Of a stretch of 64,000 nucleotides of DNA, positions 8,744 through 17,481 are shown one piece after another (position 1 is the stretch's first letter; each line of letters starts with the position of its first letter). The DNA is from CAYUYV01 sp964474635. GTDB lineage: Bacteria > Pseudomonadota > Alphaproteobacteria > JAJFIK01. The stretch spans positions 4,018 to 68,017 of the forward strand of contig CAYYTT010000005.1 in the NCBI GenBank assembly GCA_964474635.1. The letters run 5' to 3'. The notes under the pieces are model-generated. The model was not told the DNA's origin. It saw only the letters and a program-made list of their open reading frames with translations, and ran no database searches. The position numbers and the translations under genes were made by a program.

Positions 8744-9045
8744 GGGCGCCGGGTACTCCTTTGACAATCATAGGCACTTCCATATGGGACGATCTCCCAC
8801 CCCCCGCACCTCGCCTCAGGCTGATCTGATCGGCGCGGTGTCCGCAGACAAAATCCCGTGAAGGCGAAGCCCTCCCAAGGGCATTGGGTGGGGGCATTGG
8901 GTGGGGGCATCGGGTGGAGGCCTTGGGCGGGGCGTTGAGGCCTTGGGCGCGGCGTTGATCTGGCGTAAACCGGTGGGGCGCGCGGGGGGTGATCGAGACC
9001 CATGGTCGCGCAAGGCGCAGGCCCGAACAAGAAAGGCAGGGACCG
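8744..9045. promoter_or_regulatory. Divergent promoter region with tandem repeats
   Basis: 302 bases between the divergent TPR and alkaline phosphatase genes. It holds the array at 8881-8957. No recognisable PHO box was found despite the phosphatase context. Confidence 0.5.
8881..8957. repeat. Overlapping 13-bp (x4) and 20-bp (x2) tandem repeats
   Basis: Four 13-base units based on GCATTGGGTGGGG run from 8881 to 8932, the first two identical. The last merges into two 20-base units based on AGGCCTTGGGCGGGGCGTTG (8918-8937 and 8938-8957), which differ by one base. G-rich on the plus strand. Confidence 0.85.
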
Positions 9046-10695
9046 ATGTCTCACACGCAGGTCAGGACGGTTCGCGATGGCGCCGGCACAGCGGCGCAGA
9101 CAATCATACCTGCGGCAACGGCCCTGTGCGCGGCAACGGCCCCGTGCGCGGCGATGGCCCTGTGCGCGGCGATGGCGCTGACACTTGCCCCGCTGCGTGC
9201 GCACGCCGATGGTCCCGGGACGATCGTCCAGGCCGATAGCGCCTGGTTCAAGGACGCGCGGGCCGAACTGGAAGCGCGCCGGGCGCGCACGCCCATCGAT
9301 CAAAGAGCGCGCAACGTAATCCTGTTCGTGGGCGACGGGATGGACGTGACGACGGTGACGGCGGCACGCATCCATGCGGGCCAAAAGGCCGGTAAACCGG
9401 GAGAGGAAGGCGCCCTGTCCTTCGAGACCTTTCCCCACCTGGCACTCTCGAAGACCTACACCACGAATGCGCAGACCCCGGACAGTGCGGGCACGGCAAC
9501 GGCCATGGTCACGGGCGTCAAGACGTCCCTGGGCGTCATTTCGGTCTCGGAACACGTGGCCTTCAACGACTGTGCGGCCGCCCAGGCCAACGAGCTGACC
9601 ACCATTGCCGACCTGGCGGAAGCGGCCGGCATGGCCACGGGGATCGTCACGTCAACGCGCGTCACCCACGCGACCCCGGCGGTGCTCTATGCCCATTCGG
9701 CCAATCGCAATTGGGAAGACGATGCCGCCCTTCCCGAGGGCGTGCCCTGCAGGGATATTGCCGCGCAGTTGATCGAGGCCGGCCACGGCGATGGCATGGA
9801 TGTGGTGCTGGGTGGTGGGCGTGCGAATTTTCTGCCCAAGGACATGGCGGACCCGGAATATCCCGATCGCACCGGCCGGCGCGCCGATGGGCGCAATCTT
9901 GCCGCCGAATGGCAGGCGAGCCGGCCCGGCGGGACCTATGTGTGGAACCGGGAGGGCTTTGAGGCCGTCGATTTCGCCACATCCGGACCGGTCCTGGGAT
10001 TGTTTCAGCCAAGCCACATGAACTACGAAGCGGACCGGGCGCGCGATGCGGCGGGCGAGCCCTCCCTTGCGGACATGACAAAGGCCGCGATCACAGCCCT
10101 GTCCCGCGACACGGACGGCTTTTTCCTTCTTGTCGAGGGCGGGCGCATCGACCATGCCCACCATGCCGTGAACGCGGCGCGGGCCCTTGAAGACACCGTG
10201 ATGTTCGCCGAGGCCGTCGCCATGGCCCAGGCCATGACGGATGAGCGCGAAACACTGATCATCGTGACGGCCGACCATGGCCACCAGATGGTCATGCAGG
10301 GCTATGCTCAGCGCGGCAATCCGATCCTGGGCCTCCTGCGCAGTCTGAACAGGGCGGACGGCAGCGCGGCAGACGAGCCCGCAAAAGCCGCCGACGGCAA
10401 GCCTTACACGGTGCTCGCCTACGGAAACGGTCCGAGTTCACCCTATATGCCTGACGCAGAGACCCCCGCCGAGCCGGCCCCGCGCGCGGACCTGAGCGCG
10501 GCCGATCCGGCGGCCCTCAATTTTCAGCAGCCCTCCTTGGTGCCCCTGGGCTCGGAAACCCATGGCGGACAAGACGTGGCCATTTACGCGCGCGGCCCGC
10601 GAGCCTTCCTGTTCGATGGCACCGTGGAGCAAAACTACATCTTCCATGTGATGGCCCACGCCCTCGAACTGCCCCGCGCCGGCGAGGCCGACTGA
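9046..10695 (+). CDS. Alkaline phosphatase (PhoA superfamily), exported
   Basis: Periplasmic phosphomonoesterase that releases phosphate from organic esters. Visible active-site pieces are ILFVGDGMDVTT (first metal aspartate), TPDSAGTATAMVTG with the serine nucleophile near residue 147, VEGGRIDHAHH and TADHGH (metal ligands). About 549 residues, normal for the family. Start at 9046 follows CAGGGA. The signal peptide is unusual: its hydrophobic core is built from an 18-base tandem repeat (9112-9181) encoding ATALCA/ATAPCA/AMALCA/AMAL, ending in PLRAHADG with probable cleavage after AHA. No transporter or pho regulator genes adjoin it. Confidence 0.92.
   Translation: MSHTQVRTVRDGAGTAAQTIIPAATALCAATAPCAAMALCAAMALTLAPLRAHADGPGTIVQADSAWFKDARAELEARRARTPIDQRARNVILFVGDGMDVTTVTAARIHAGQKAGKPGEEGALSFETFPHLALSKTYTTNAQTPDSAGTATAMVTGVKTSLGVISVSEHVAFNDCAAAQANELTTIADLAEAAGMATGIVTSTRVTHATPAVLYAHSANRNWEDDAALPEGVPCRDIAAQLIEAGHGDGMDVVLGGGRANFLPKDMADPEYPDRTGRRADGRNLAAEWQASRPGGTYVWNREGFEAVDFATSGPVLGLFQPSHMNYEADRARDAAGEPSLADMTKAAITALSRDTDGFFLLVEGGRIDHAHHAVNAARALEDTVMFAEAVAMAQAMTDERETLIIVTADHGHQMVMQGYAQRGNPILGLLRSLNRADGSAADEPAKAADGKPYTVLAYGNGPSSPYMPDAETPAEPAPRADLSAADPAALNFQQPSLVPLGSETHGGQDVAIYARGPRAFLFDGTVEQNYIFHVMAHALELPRAGEAD
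9112..9181 (+). repeat. 18-bp tandem repeat inside the phosphatase signal peptide
   Basis: Nearly four copies of an 18-base unit of the form GCGGCAACGGCCCTGTGC. The unit is a multiple of three, so each copy adds six hydrophobic residues without a frameshift. Confidence 0.85.
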
Positions 10696-10742
10696 CCCGG
10701 CGCCCGGCGGCACCCAACAGCACAAAAAAGGACACGTCAGCC

Positions 10743-11645
10743 ATGGCCACACTCGCATTTGTCGGTCTGGGGAACATGGGGCTGCCCATGGCGCTCAATC
10801 TGGTGAAGGCGGGCCATACGGTGCGCGCCTTTGACCTGAACGAGGCCGCGGTCGCCAAGGCGGTGGAGGGCGGCGCCGAAAACGCCGCGTCCATAACGCA
10901 CGCCGTCGATGGGGCCGCGGCGGTCGTCAGTATGCTGCCGGCGGGCCGGCATGTGGAAGCCGTTTATACGCAAGCGGACGGCCTGTTTGAGAGTGCCGCC
11001 CAGGGCACCCTGATGATCGACTGCTCCACCATCGATGTGGAAACCGCGCGGCGGGTGAATGCGGCCGCCCGCGACAAGGGCATGGCCATGGTCGATGCGC
11101 CGGTGTCGGGCGGCATCATGGCGGCGGAGGCGGGCAGCCTCACCTTCATGGTCGGCGGTGCGCAGGACGCCTTTTCGCGCGCCCGGCCCCTGCTGGAGGC
11201 CATGGGCAAGACCATCGTGCATGCCGGGGACGCGGGCACCGGCCAGGCGGCCAAGATCTGCAACAACATGCTGCTTGGCATTTCCATGATCGGTGTTGCG
11301 GAGGCCTTCGTTCTGGCCGAGAAACTCGGGCTCGACTGGCAAAAGCTGTTCGACATCTCGTCCAAGGCCTCCGGGCAATGCTGGTCGCTCACGACCTATT
11401 GCCCCGTGCCCGGGCCCGTGCCCGGCGCGCCGTCCAACCGGGATTATGCCCCGGGTTTCGCCGCCGCCATGATGCTGAAGGACCTCAAACTGGCGCAGGA
11501 AGCGGCCCAGTCCAGCGGTGCGACGACGCCCCTGGGGGCCCAGGCGGCCGGGCTCTACAGCCTCTTTGCATCAACGGGCGCCGCGCAGGAGGACTTTTCA
11601 GGTATCGTCAATTTCCTGCGTGGGGAGCGCATCGGGAAGCCTTGA
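10743..11645 (+). CDS. mmsB: 3-hydroxyisobutyrate dehydrogenase
   Basis: NAD-dependent oxidation of 3-hydroxyisobutyrate to methylmalonate semialdehyde in valine catabolism. The N-terminal Rossmann motif GLGNMGLPMA is at residues 7-16. DAPVSGGIMAAEAGSLTFMV near 118 is the substrate-binding signature, and AKICNNMLLG near 172 carries the catalytic lysine. Length of 300 residues is standard, with AAAGGA before the ATG. The rest of the valine pathway (mmsA, acyl-CoA dehydrogenase) is not here, although an enoyl-CoA hydratase-like gene lies at 50.8 kb. Related beta-hydroxyacid dehydrogenases (tartronate semialdehyde reductase) are the main alternative. Confidence 0.88.
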   Translation: MATLAFVGLGNMGLPMALNLVKAGHTVRAFDLNEAAVAKAVEGGAENAASITHAVDGAAAVVSMLPAGRHVEAVYTQADGLFESAAQGTLMIDCSTIDVETARRVNAAARDKGMAMVDAPVSGGIMAAEAGSLTFMVGGAQDAFSRARPLLEAMGKTIVHAGDAGTGQAAKICNNMLLGISMIGVAEAFVLAEKLGLDWQKLFDISSKASGQCWSLTTYCPVPGPVPGAPSNRDYAPGFAAAMMLKDLKLAQEAAQSSGATTPLGAQAAGLYSLFASTGAAQEDFSGIVNFLRGERIGKP

Positions 11646-11694
11646 GTTGGGTGCGGATGGTCTTGAACAGACCGGACGAAGGGGACGTGAAGCC

Positions 11695-12417
11695 ATGGGG
11701 CGGCACTTTGAAGGAAACCTGCACCGGCACGGGGTGCCGGCGGCCATTCTGGCGCTTGGCGCGGTTCTGCTCGCCGGATGCGCGAGCATGAACGAAGACG
11801 AATGCCGAACCGCGGACTGGACGCAGGTGGGCTACCTCGACGGGATTGACGGACGACCGGAACAGCGTTTCGCGGACCACCAGAAGGCATGTGCCAAACA
11901 CGGCATTACCGCCGACCTCCAGGCCTATCGCCAGGGCCGAATCCGGGGCGTGCGCAGCTATTGCGTGCCGGAGACCGGCTTTCGCGAAGGGCTGGAGGGG
12001 GCGCGCTACGAGGGGGTGTGCCCGCCCGATCTGGCGGCGGACTTCCAGGCGGCCTATGAGGACGGCCGGCGGATTTATGACCTGCGCGAGGAGGTCGAGG
12101 CGATCAGCCGCCGGATGACACGCCTTGCCGACCGCGCCGAGGACATTGAGGACCGGGCGCGCGATATCGATGTGGCCCTCGCTGGGGACGGGCTCACGGC
12201 CGAGGAGCGGCGCGCCCTTGTTGAGGAAATGCGCGATCTGCGGGCGGAAATCGGCGACCTGGAGGGCGAGCGCGGCGAATTGCGGGCGGATCTGGACCGC
12301 GCGCGCCGGCGGCTCATTCGCGAAGAGGCCCTCATTTTGCCAGCGTATGGCTATTCGGCCGGTATACCCTCAGGAAGATATGGACAAGATCCTTACGGGA
12401 CGGAGCCATATCGATAG
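11695..12417 (+). CDS. DUF2799 lipoprotein
   Basis: A 240-residue predicted lipoprotein: short N-terminus, hydrophobic segment and lipobox LLAGC near residue 28. The following stretch (DEC.TADWTQVGYLDG, HQKACAKHG, QGR..G...YC) matches the DUF2799 family, whose function is unknown. After the DUF comes a charged heptad-like region (residues about 120-215, rich in R, E, D, L) that looks like a coiled coil. It ends in a tyrosine/glycine-rich tail. Start at 11695 is preceded by AAGGGGA. A location facing the periplasm, at the inner or outer membrane, is likely. Confidence 0.8.
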   Translation: MGRHFEGNLHRHGVPAAILALGAVLLAGCASMNEDECRTADWTQVGYLDGIDGRPEQRFADHQKACAKHGITADLQAYRQGRIRGVRSYCVPETGFREGLEGARYEGVCPPDLAADFQAAYEDGRRIYDLREEVEAISRRMTRLADRAEDIEDRARDIDVALAGDGLTAEERRALVEEMRDLRAEIGDLEGERGELRADLDRARRRLIREEALILPAYGYSAGIPSGRYGQDPYGTEPYR

Positions 12418-12605
12418 ATCCGTTCCACGCGACATTAAAAAGACTTCACATATAAAACCCGAGTGTTGCCGGAATTGCTGCATAGCAGAACGCCCTGATG
12501 AGGGTATAAAAATGGCTGGGCGCTCGCCGGGGGGTGAACTGCCAGTCAATCGTCATTGAGACTGCTTTGATCGTTTGACCGTCACAGTTTGAGGACGCAT
12601 CAGCC

Positions 12606-15600
12606 ATGGCCAGCCCTGAGATCCGTTTTGAAGTGACCGAGACCTGGTCTAGCGGATTCAACGGAAAACTGTTCATCCGCAACATGGCCGACGTGACCAT
12701 GGACCGCTGGACGGTGAGTTTTTCCGATCCCGGGTTGACCATCAAAACCGTTTGGGGCGCCAGCCTTGTGTCCTCTGCCGGCGGTACTTTGTCGTTCGAG
12801 GCCAAGGACTGGACCCTCGATCTGCAGCCGGATGAAGAAGGCTCCTTCGGGTTCACCGCGGATGGCGTTCCGCCCGCTTCGCTCGCCAATCTGACCTTCA
12901 CGCCGTTCTATGCCGGCGGCGTCGATCCCACGGAACCGACTCCGGTTATCTCCATTGGCGATGCGGTGCGCAACGAGGAGGACGGCAGCGTTACCGTGAC
13001 GGCCTCCCTGTCCGCGCCGAGCACGCGGGACGTGAGCGCGACTTGGGAAACCCAGACCGGGACGGCGGGAAGCAACGATTTCGTGATGACGTCGGGCACC
13101 CTGACCATTCCGGCGGGCAGCACCAGCGCGGCCCTATCGGTGATGTTGCTTGACGATGCAAGGGTGGAGGCGGACGAAACCTTCTCCGTTGTGCTGACCG
13201 GCGCGACTTACGCGGATCTGGGCGACGCGACCGCGACCGTGACCATCCGGGATACGGACACGCCGGGCACGCAAGGCGCCATTTTGGACGGTACGGATGA
13301 TCAACCGGAAGTCCGGTTCGAGGTCACGCAGACCTGGAATGGCGGCTTTAATGGAAAGATCTTTATCAAGAATACCACCGGTGAGACCATCGACCGTTGG
13401 ACCGTCAGTTTCGACAATCCCGATCTCACCGTCACCACCGTTTGGGGCGCCGAGCTTGTTTCCTCGAATGCCCAGAAGCTGGTCTTTGAGGCAAGGGACT
13501 GGACCCTCGATCTGCAGGCGGGCGAGGAAGGCAATTTCGGCTTCACGGCCCGGGGCGTTCCGCCGTCGAGCTTGAACGATCTCGTCTTCCTCACCAATGT
13601 CACCGCCGACACGCCGGCGCCCGGCGATGCGGGCCAGCCGGAGCTTCGCTTTGAGGTGACGGACACCTGGACGGGCGGTTTCAACGGCAAGATCTTCATC
13701 ACCAACACGACCGGCAAAACCATCGACACATGGTCCGCCACATTCGACAATCCCGATTTGACCATTACGACCGTCTGGGGCGCGGAACTGATCCTGGCGA
13801 CGCCGGAGACCTTCTACTTTGAAGGCCGTGACTGGACCCTCGATCTTCAGCCTGGAGAAGAAGCCAATTTCGGCTTCACGGCCCGTGGTACGCCGCCGAG
13901 CAATCTTACCGGCCTCAGTTTCGTCCCCGATTACGCGGGCGACGAGGGCACCGGGAGTGATGGGACGCCGCCCACCGTCAGCGTTTCGGATCGTTCCGTG
14001 AACGAAGAGGCGGGCACGGTGAGCGTCACCGTGGTCCTCTCCAAGATCAGCACGGACGATGTGACCGTCAACTGGACAACCAATCTGGGCACCGCTGGCC
14101 CAACGGACTTCGTCCAGGACAGCGGCTCCCTGACGATCAAGGCCGGCATGCTGACCGGGACGATTTCCGTGGCGCTAACGGACGATAATAATGCGGAACT
14201 CGATGAGACGTTCACGGTTTTACTAACCGAAGCGAGCGGAGCCACCCTGGGCGACGCCAAGGCAACCGTGACCATCCTCAATAGCGATACGGCACCGGGC
14301 GGCGGTGATGCGAGCCCGGAGAACATCCCGGAACTGAGTTTCGGCGTGACCCAGACCTGGTCCACGGGCTTCAATGCCCAGGTCGCAATCGAGAACGATA
14401 CCGACCGGCTCGTCGAGACCTGGACTGTTCGCTTCGACAACCCGGGCCTGACGATCAAGGCGGTCTGGGGCGCCGACCTGATTTCCACCGCAAATGGCGA
14501 GTTTGTGTTCCAGTCCAAGGACTGGACCCTCGATGTGGATCCGGGTGAGACGGCGAGCTTTGGATTTACAGCCGATGGTACGCCCCCGGCATCCCTCTCC
14601 GGGCTGACCATCGAGCCGGTTTTCGAACCCGATCCGGGCCTCGCCGATCCTACGGGGCGCACCGTGCCGAGCGACGGTCCGTATGCAAGCGATAACGGCA
14701 GTCCCTTCGACGGCGGCGATTATCAGGACGTCCTGGGCAAGTCCATGCTGTTCTACTACGCCCAGTATTCCGGCGATCTGCCCGACGATCATCCCGTGGC
14801 CTGGCGCAATGACTCCGCCCTGACCGATGGCGCGGATGTGGGCCGGGATCTGACCGGCGGGTGGTATGACGCCGGTGACCATGTGAAATTCGGGCTGCCC
14901 AGCGCCTACACCGCGACGATGCTTGCCTGGGGCGGGATTGCCTTCGAGGACGGCTATAAGACCTCCGGCAGCTACGGCGATCTTGTGAACCACCTTGAGT
15001 GGATTACGGATTATTTCCTGCGTGCTTACGATGACAAGGGTACGGCGGACCTCTCCGATGATGTCTTTTATGCCCAAGTCGGTGACGGCGCCCTCGACCA
15101 TGCCTTCTGGGGCGCGCCGGAAGATATGACCATGGACCGGCCGACCTTTGCGATCACGGCCGATAATCCTGGGACGGAGGTCACCGCCGAAACCGCGGCG
15201 GCCATGGCGGCAAGCTCCATCCTCCTGCGCGACGCGGGCCAGACAGCTTATGCGGATGAATTGCTCGCGGCGGCGCAAAAGCTCTACGCCTTCGCGGAGA
15301 CCTATCAGGGGAACTACGCCGAGGCCATTCCGGAGGTGGAGGACTTTTATAACTCCTGGAGCGGATATTCCGACGAGTTGGCCTGGGGCGCGAACTGGCT
15401 CTACCAGGCCACGGGTGACACAAGCTATCTGGAAAAGTCCGAGGCCTACTATAACTCGCCGAGCTATAGCTGGACCATCAATTGGGACAACAAGTATCAT
15501 GGCTTGTCCCAATTGCTGGCGATCCAGACCGGCGATTACGTCTACACCCGGGATGTCTGGTTGCACCTGAATACCTGGATGGACGACATCACAAAAACGC

Positions 15601-16064
15601 CGGGTACGGCCACCAACGAAGGCATGGGCTGGCTTGGGCAGTGGGGCTCGGCCCGCTACGCGGCCAATGTGGCCTTCCTGTCGACCCATTGGGCCAAGGC
15701 ACTTGCCGCCGATGACAGCGTTGCCAATGCGGCGGCGATCCGTGAGCTGCAGAATTTCGCGACGGACCAGATCGACTATATGTTGGGCGACAATCCGGAC
15801 AGCCAGAGTTATGTGGTCGGCTTCGGAGACGATTTCCCGCTGCAACCGCACCACCGGGCGGCCTCAGGCACGACCAATGTGCAGGACCCGGGGCCCAATG
15901 CCTATGAACTGACAGGCGCGCTTGTGGGCGGCCCGGACGAATTCGGCACTTATAACGATTCCCGGTCCGACTATGTGCAAAACGAAGTGGCGCTGGACTA
16001 CAATGCCGGGTTTACCGGCGCCCTTGCGGCGCTTGCCGAAATTCACGACGATTTTGGCGGCTAA
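12606..16064 (+). CDS. Multimodular GH9 endoglucanase with four CBM2-like and two Calx-beta domains
   Basis: Predicted inverting endo-beta-1,4-glucanase. Domain order over 1152 residues: CBM2-like (about 3-100), Calx-beta (108-225), CBM2-like (234-330), CBM2-like (344-440), Calx-beta (455-560), CBM2-like (575-670), GH9 catalytic domain (about 705-1150). The carbohydrate modules share W-x-GFNGK and TVWGAEL-type repeats with planar aromatics. The catalytic domain has GGWYDAGDHVKFGLP near 750 (base aspartates), PHHRAASG near 1081 and NEVALDYNAGF near 1125 (acid glutamate), so it looks active. GAGGA precedes the ATG, and no upstream start is plausible. There is no N-terminal signal peptide: the protein begins directly with MASPEIRFEVTETW. 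Substrate could be plant or algal cellulose, or a self-made glucan. Confidence 0.93.
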   Translation: MASPEIRFEVTETWSSGFNGKLFIRNMADVTMDRWTVSFSDPGLTIKTVWGASLVSSAGGTLSFEAKDWTLDLQPDEEGSFGFTADGVPPASLANLTFTPFYAGGVDPTEPTPVISIGDAVRNEEDGSVTVTASLSAPSTRDVSATWETQTGTAGSNDFVMTSGTLTIPAGSTSAALSVMLLDDARVEADETFSVVLTGATYADLGDATATVTIRDTDTPGTQGAILDGTDDQPEVRFEVTQTWNGGFNGKIFIKNTTGETIDRWTVSFDNPDLTVTTVWGAELVSSNAQKLVFEARDWTLDLQAGEEGNFGFTARGVPPSSLNDLVFLTNVTADTPAPGDAGQPELRFEVTDTWTGGFNGKIFITNTTGKTIDTWSATFDNPDLTITTVWGAELILATPETFYFEGRDWTLDLQPGEEANFGFTARGTPPSNLTGLSFVPDYAGDEGTGSDGTPPTVSVSDRSVNEEAGTVSVTVVLSKISTDDVTVNWTTNLGTAGPTDFVQDSGSLTIKAGMLTGTISVALTDDNNAELDETFTVLLTEASGATLGDAKATVTILNSDTAPGGGDASPENIPELSFGVTQTWSTGFNAQVAIENDTDRLVETWTVRFDNPGLTIKAVWGADLISTANGEFVFQSKDWTLDVDPGETASFGFTADGTPPASLSGLTIEPVFEPDPGLADPTGRTVPSDGPYASDNGSPFDGGDYQDVLGKSMLFYYAQYSGDLPDDHPVAWRNDSALTDGADVGRDLTGGWYDAGDHVKFGLPSAYTATMLAWGGIAFEDGYKTSGSYGDLVNHLEWITDYFLRAYDDKGTADLSDDVFYAQVGDGALDHAFWGAPEDMTMDRPTFAITADNPGTEVTAETAAAMAASSILLRDAGQTAYADELLAAAQKLYAFAETYQGNYAEAIPEVEDFYNSWSGYSDELAWGANWLYQATGDTSYLEKSEAYYNSPSYSWTINWDNKYHGLSQLLAIQTGDYVYTRDVWLHLNTWMDDITKTPGTATNEGMGWLGQWGSARYAANVAFLSTHWAKALAADDSVANAAAIRELQNFATDQIDYMLGDNPDSQSYVVGFGDDFPLQPHHRAASGTTNVQDPGPNAYELTGALVGGPDEFGTYNDSRSDYVQNEVALDYNAGFTGALAALAEIHDDFGG

Positions 16065-16071
16065 AGCGACG

Positions 16072-16122
16072 GGCGAGCAATCCGGATCAATCTGAATCCG
16101 GTGCGCCAAGGTTCTCGCCCCG
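16072..16122. terminator. Hairpin between the convergent cellulase and beta-helix genes
   Basis: GGGCGAG near 16075 can pair with CTCGCCC near 16115, and a nested TCCGGAT/ATCCGG pair lies inside. There is no clear T-run, so this is a candidate bidirectional terminator rather than a certain one. Confidence 0.4.
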
Positions 16123-16176
16123 CGCTTTCATCCCGGCTTCCCTTGCGGTTTCACCGCCCCGTGATGATTGGTTGCG

Positions 16177-17382
16177 TCAGCCCGCCTTGCGCGGGCTGAG
16201 CGCGTTCAGTGCCTCTTCCTCCACCTGACGCGCGATCGCGCCGAGCCACCCCTTGAGTGCGTTCTTTGTGTCCACCTCAAGACCCTTCACCCACGAAATG
16301 TGATCCTCGCCCGGTGCGAGTGCGCCGGCAGGGACCGGGCAGGGTGCCGGAATCTCGGGCAAGGCGGCCAGTTGACCCGCACCCCGTTCTTCCGCAAACG
16401 CATTATAGCGCTTGATCCGCTCACTGATGCAGTCGTCGATTGTGGCGAGTGCTTCGTGCAGCACCGTCACGAGGTCGTCCCCCTGGTCGCCCCCCCGATC
16501 GCTTTTGGCCGCATGGGCCCGGGGCAGGCGGACTTGCCCATACCAGGCCTTCAGGGCCGCAAGCTGCGCCAGATAGGCCATGGCGGCCTTGCGGCGCCTC
16601 GCCGAGCCGTCAAGGCGCCCGAAGCTCCAGGGCCGGCGCGTCTCACGCATGGCGCCCGAGACCATCTCGCCCTCGCCCACGGGCTCGCGGATCACCTGGC
16701 CGGCAATCGTCAGGCTGCCAAAGCCGATGCTCTGGGGGCCGACGATCCCGCTAAGGCCGCCAAGGAAGATCTTGTCCCGATCCAGGAACACACCGTCGAC
16801 CGCGGTGCCGATCAGGCTCGCGGTGGCCTTGTCGCCATGCTTGCCCCAGGGCGTGAAATTGAAATGGATAAAGCCGCTGCCGATTTCGGTGTGGTCCTTT
16901 CGCGACCGCCCGCCCGAGACCAGAACATCGCACAGATTGATCAGGGAGCCGCAGGTTACGAAGGCCATCAGGATGGTTTGTTTCAGGCCAACAGCATGGG
17001 CGGTGGAGGCCTCTTCCTCAAGCAACGTGCCCGGACGGAAATGGCTGTTCGCGCCGGCCTTGGCCCCGGAGAGCAGCACGGCGCCGTGGAGAAAGCCGCT
17101 GGCGACTTCGGCCCCGGGCCCAAGTACCCCATCGCGCAGGGTTGCCGGGCCCTCCGTGCCCACCTGTGCCTTGGCCCCGATGAAGGTGCGCGCGCCCTCA
17201 AGGCGCGTTCCCGGATGGAGCACCGCGCCCGGCCGAATGCGAGCCGGGTCCACATCCGCGCCGATAAAGGTTTGCCGTGGATCCAGGATCTCAACGCCCG
17301 CCGCCGCGAGCCGGGCAAGCCTCACGGTCTGGTCGTCGGCGCGGGCGTTAAGGGGGAAGGGGTTGGCGGGGGCGTCGGCCAT
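16177..17382 (-). CDS. GlmU-like left-handed beta-helix protein
   Basis: A 401-residue protein with hexapeptide-type repeats in the first half (for example RPGAVLHPGTRLEGARTFIG and GTEGPATLRDGVLGPGAEVA), the left-handed parallel beta-helix of UDP-GlcNAc pyrophosphorylase-related acyltransferases. A conserved block HTEIGSGFIHFNFTPWGKHG lies near the middle. The C-terminal third is helical. A nucleotidyltransferase domain with an LxxGxGTxM-type loop is not visible, so the full GlmU reaction is unlikely. A sugar or sugar-nucleotide acyltransferase or binding role is inference. GAGGAGG lies directly before the ATG. It is convergent with the cellulase. Confidence 0.65.
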   Translation of the reverse strand: MADAPANPFPLNARADDQTVRLARLAAAGVEILDPRQTFIGADVDPARIRPGAVLHPGTRLEGARTFIGAKAQVGTEGPATLRDGVLGPGAEVASGFLHGAVLLSGAKAGANSHFRPGTLLEEEASTAHAVGLKQTILMAFVTCGSLINLCDVLVSGGRSRKDHTEIGSGFIHFNFTPWGKHGDKATASLIGTAVDGVFLDRDKIFLGGLSGIVGPQSIGFGSLTIAGQVIREPVGEGEMVSGAMRETRRPWSFGRLDGSARRRKAAMAYLAQLAALKAWYGQVRLPRAHAAKSDRGGDQGDDLVTVLHEALATIDDCISERIKRYNAFAEERGAGQLAALPEIPAPCPVPAGALAPGEDHISWVKGLEVDTKNALKGWLGAIARQVEEEALNALSPRKAG

Positions 17383-17481
17383 GGGGCCTCCTCAGGGGTT
17401 TGGGGTGCACGGCGCAAAACCCAAACGACCCTTGGATGAGTCACCGCGTTCCCGCAAGCGCAAGGGGGCGACCTCGCGCCC

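Noticed and set aside
8744..9045. PHO box upstream of the alkaline phosphatase
   Set aside because: No CTGTCAT-type direct repeats could be found; the visible repeats are unrelated G-rich units.
14223..15854. 543-codon minus-strand frame opposite the GH9 domain
   Set aside because: GH9 active-site motifs are on the plus strand; the other frame has no recognisable domain.
16177..17382. Calling the beta-helix protein GlmU
   Set aside because: The N-terminal uridylyltransferase domain is not visible and the C-terminal region differs.
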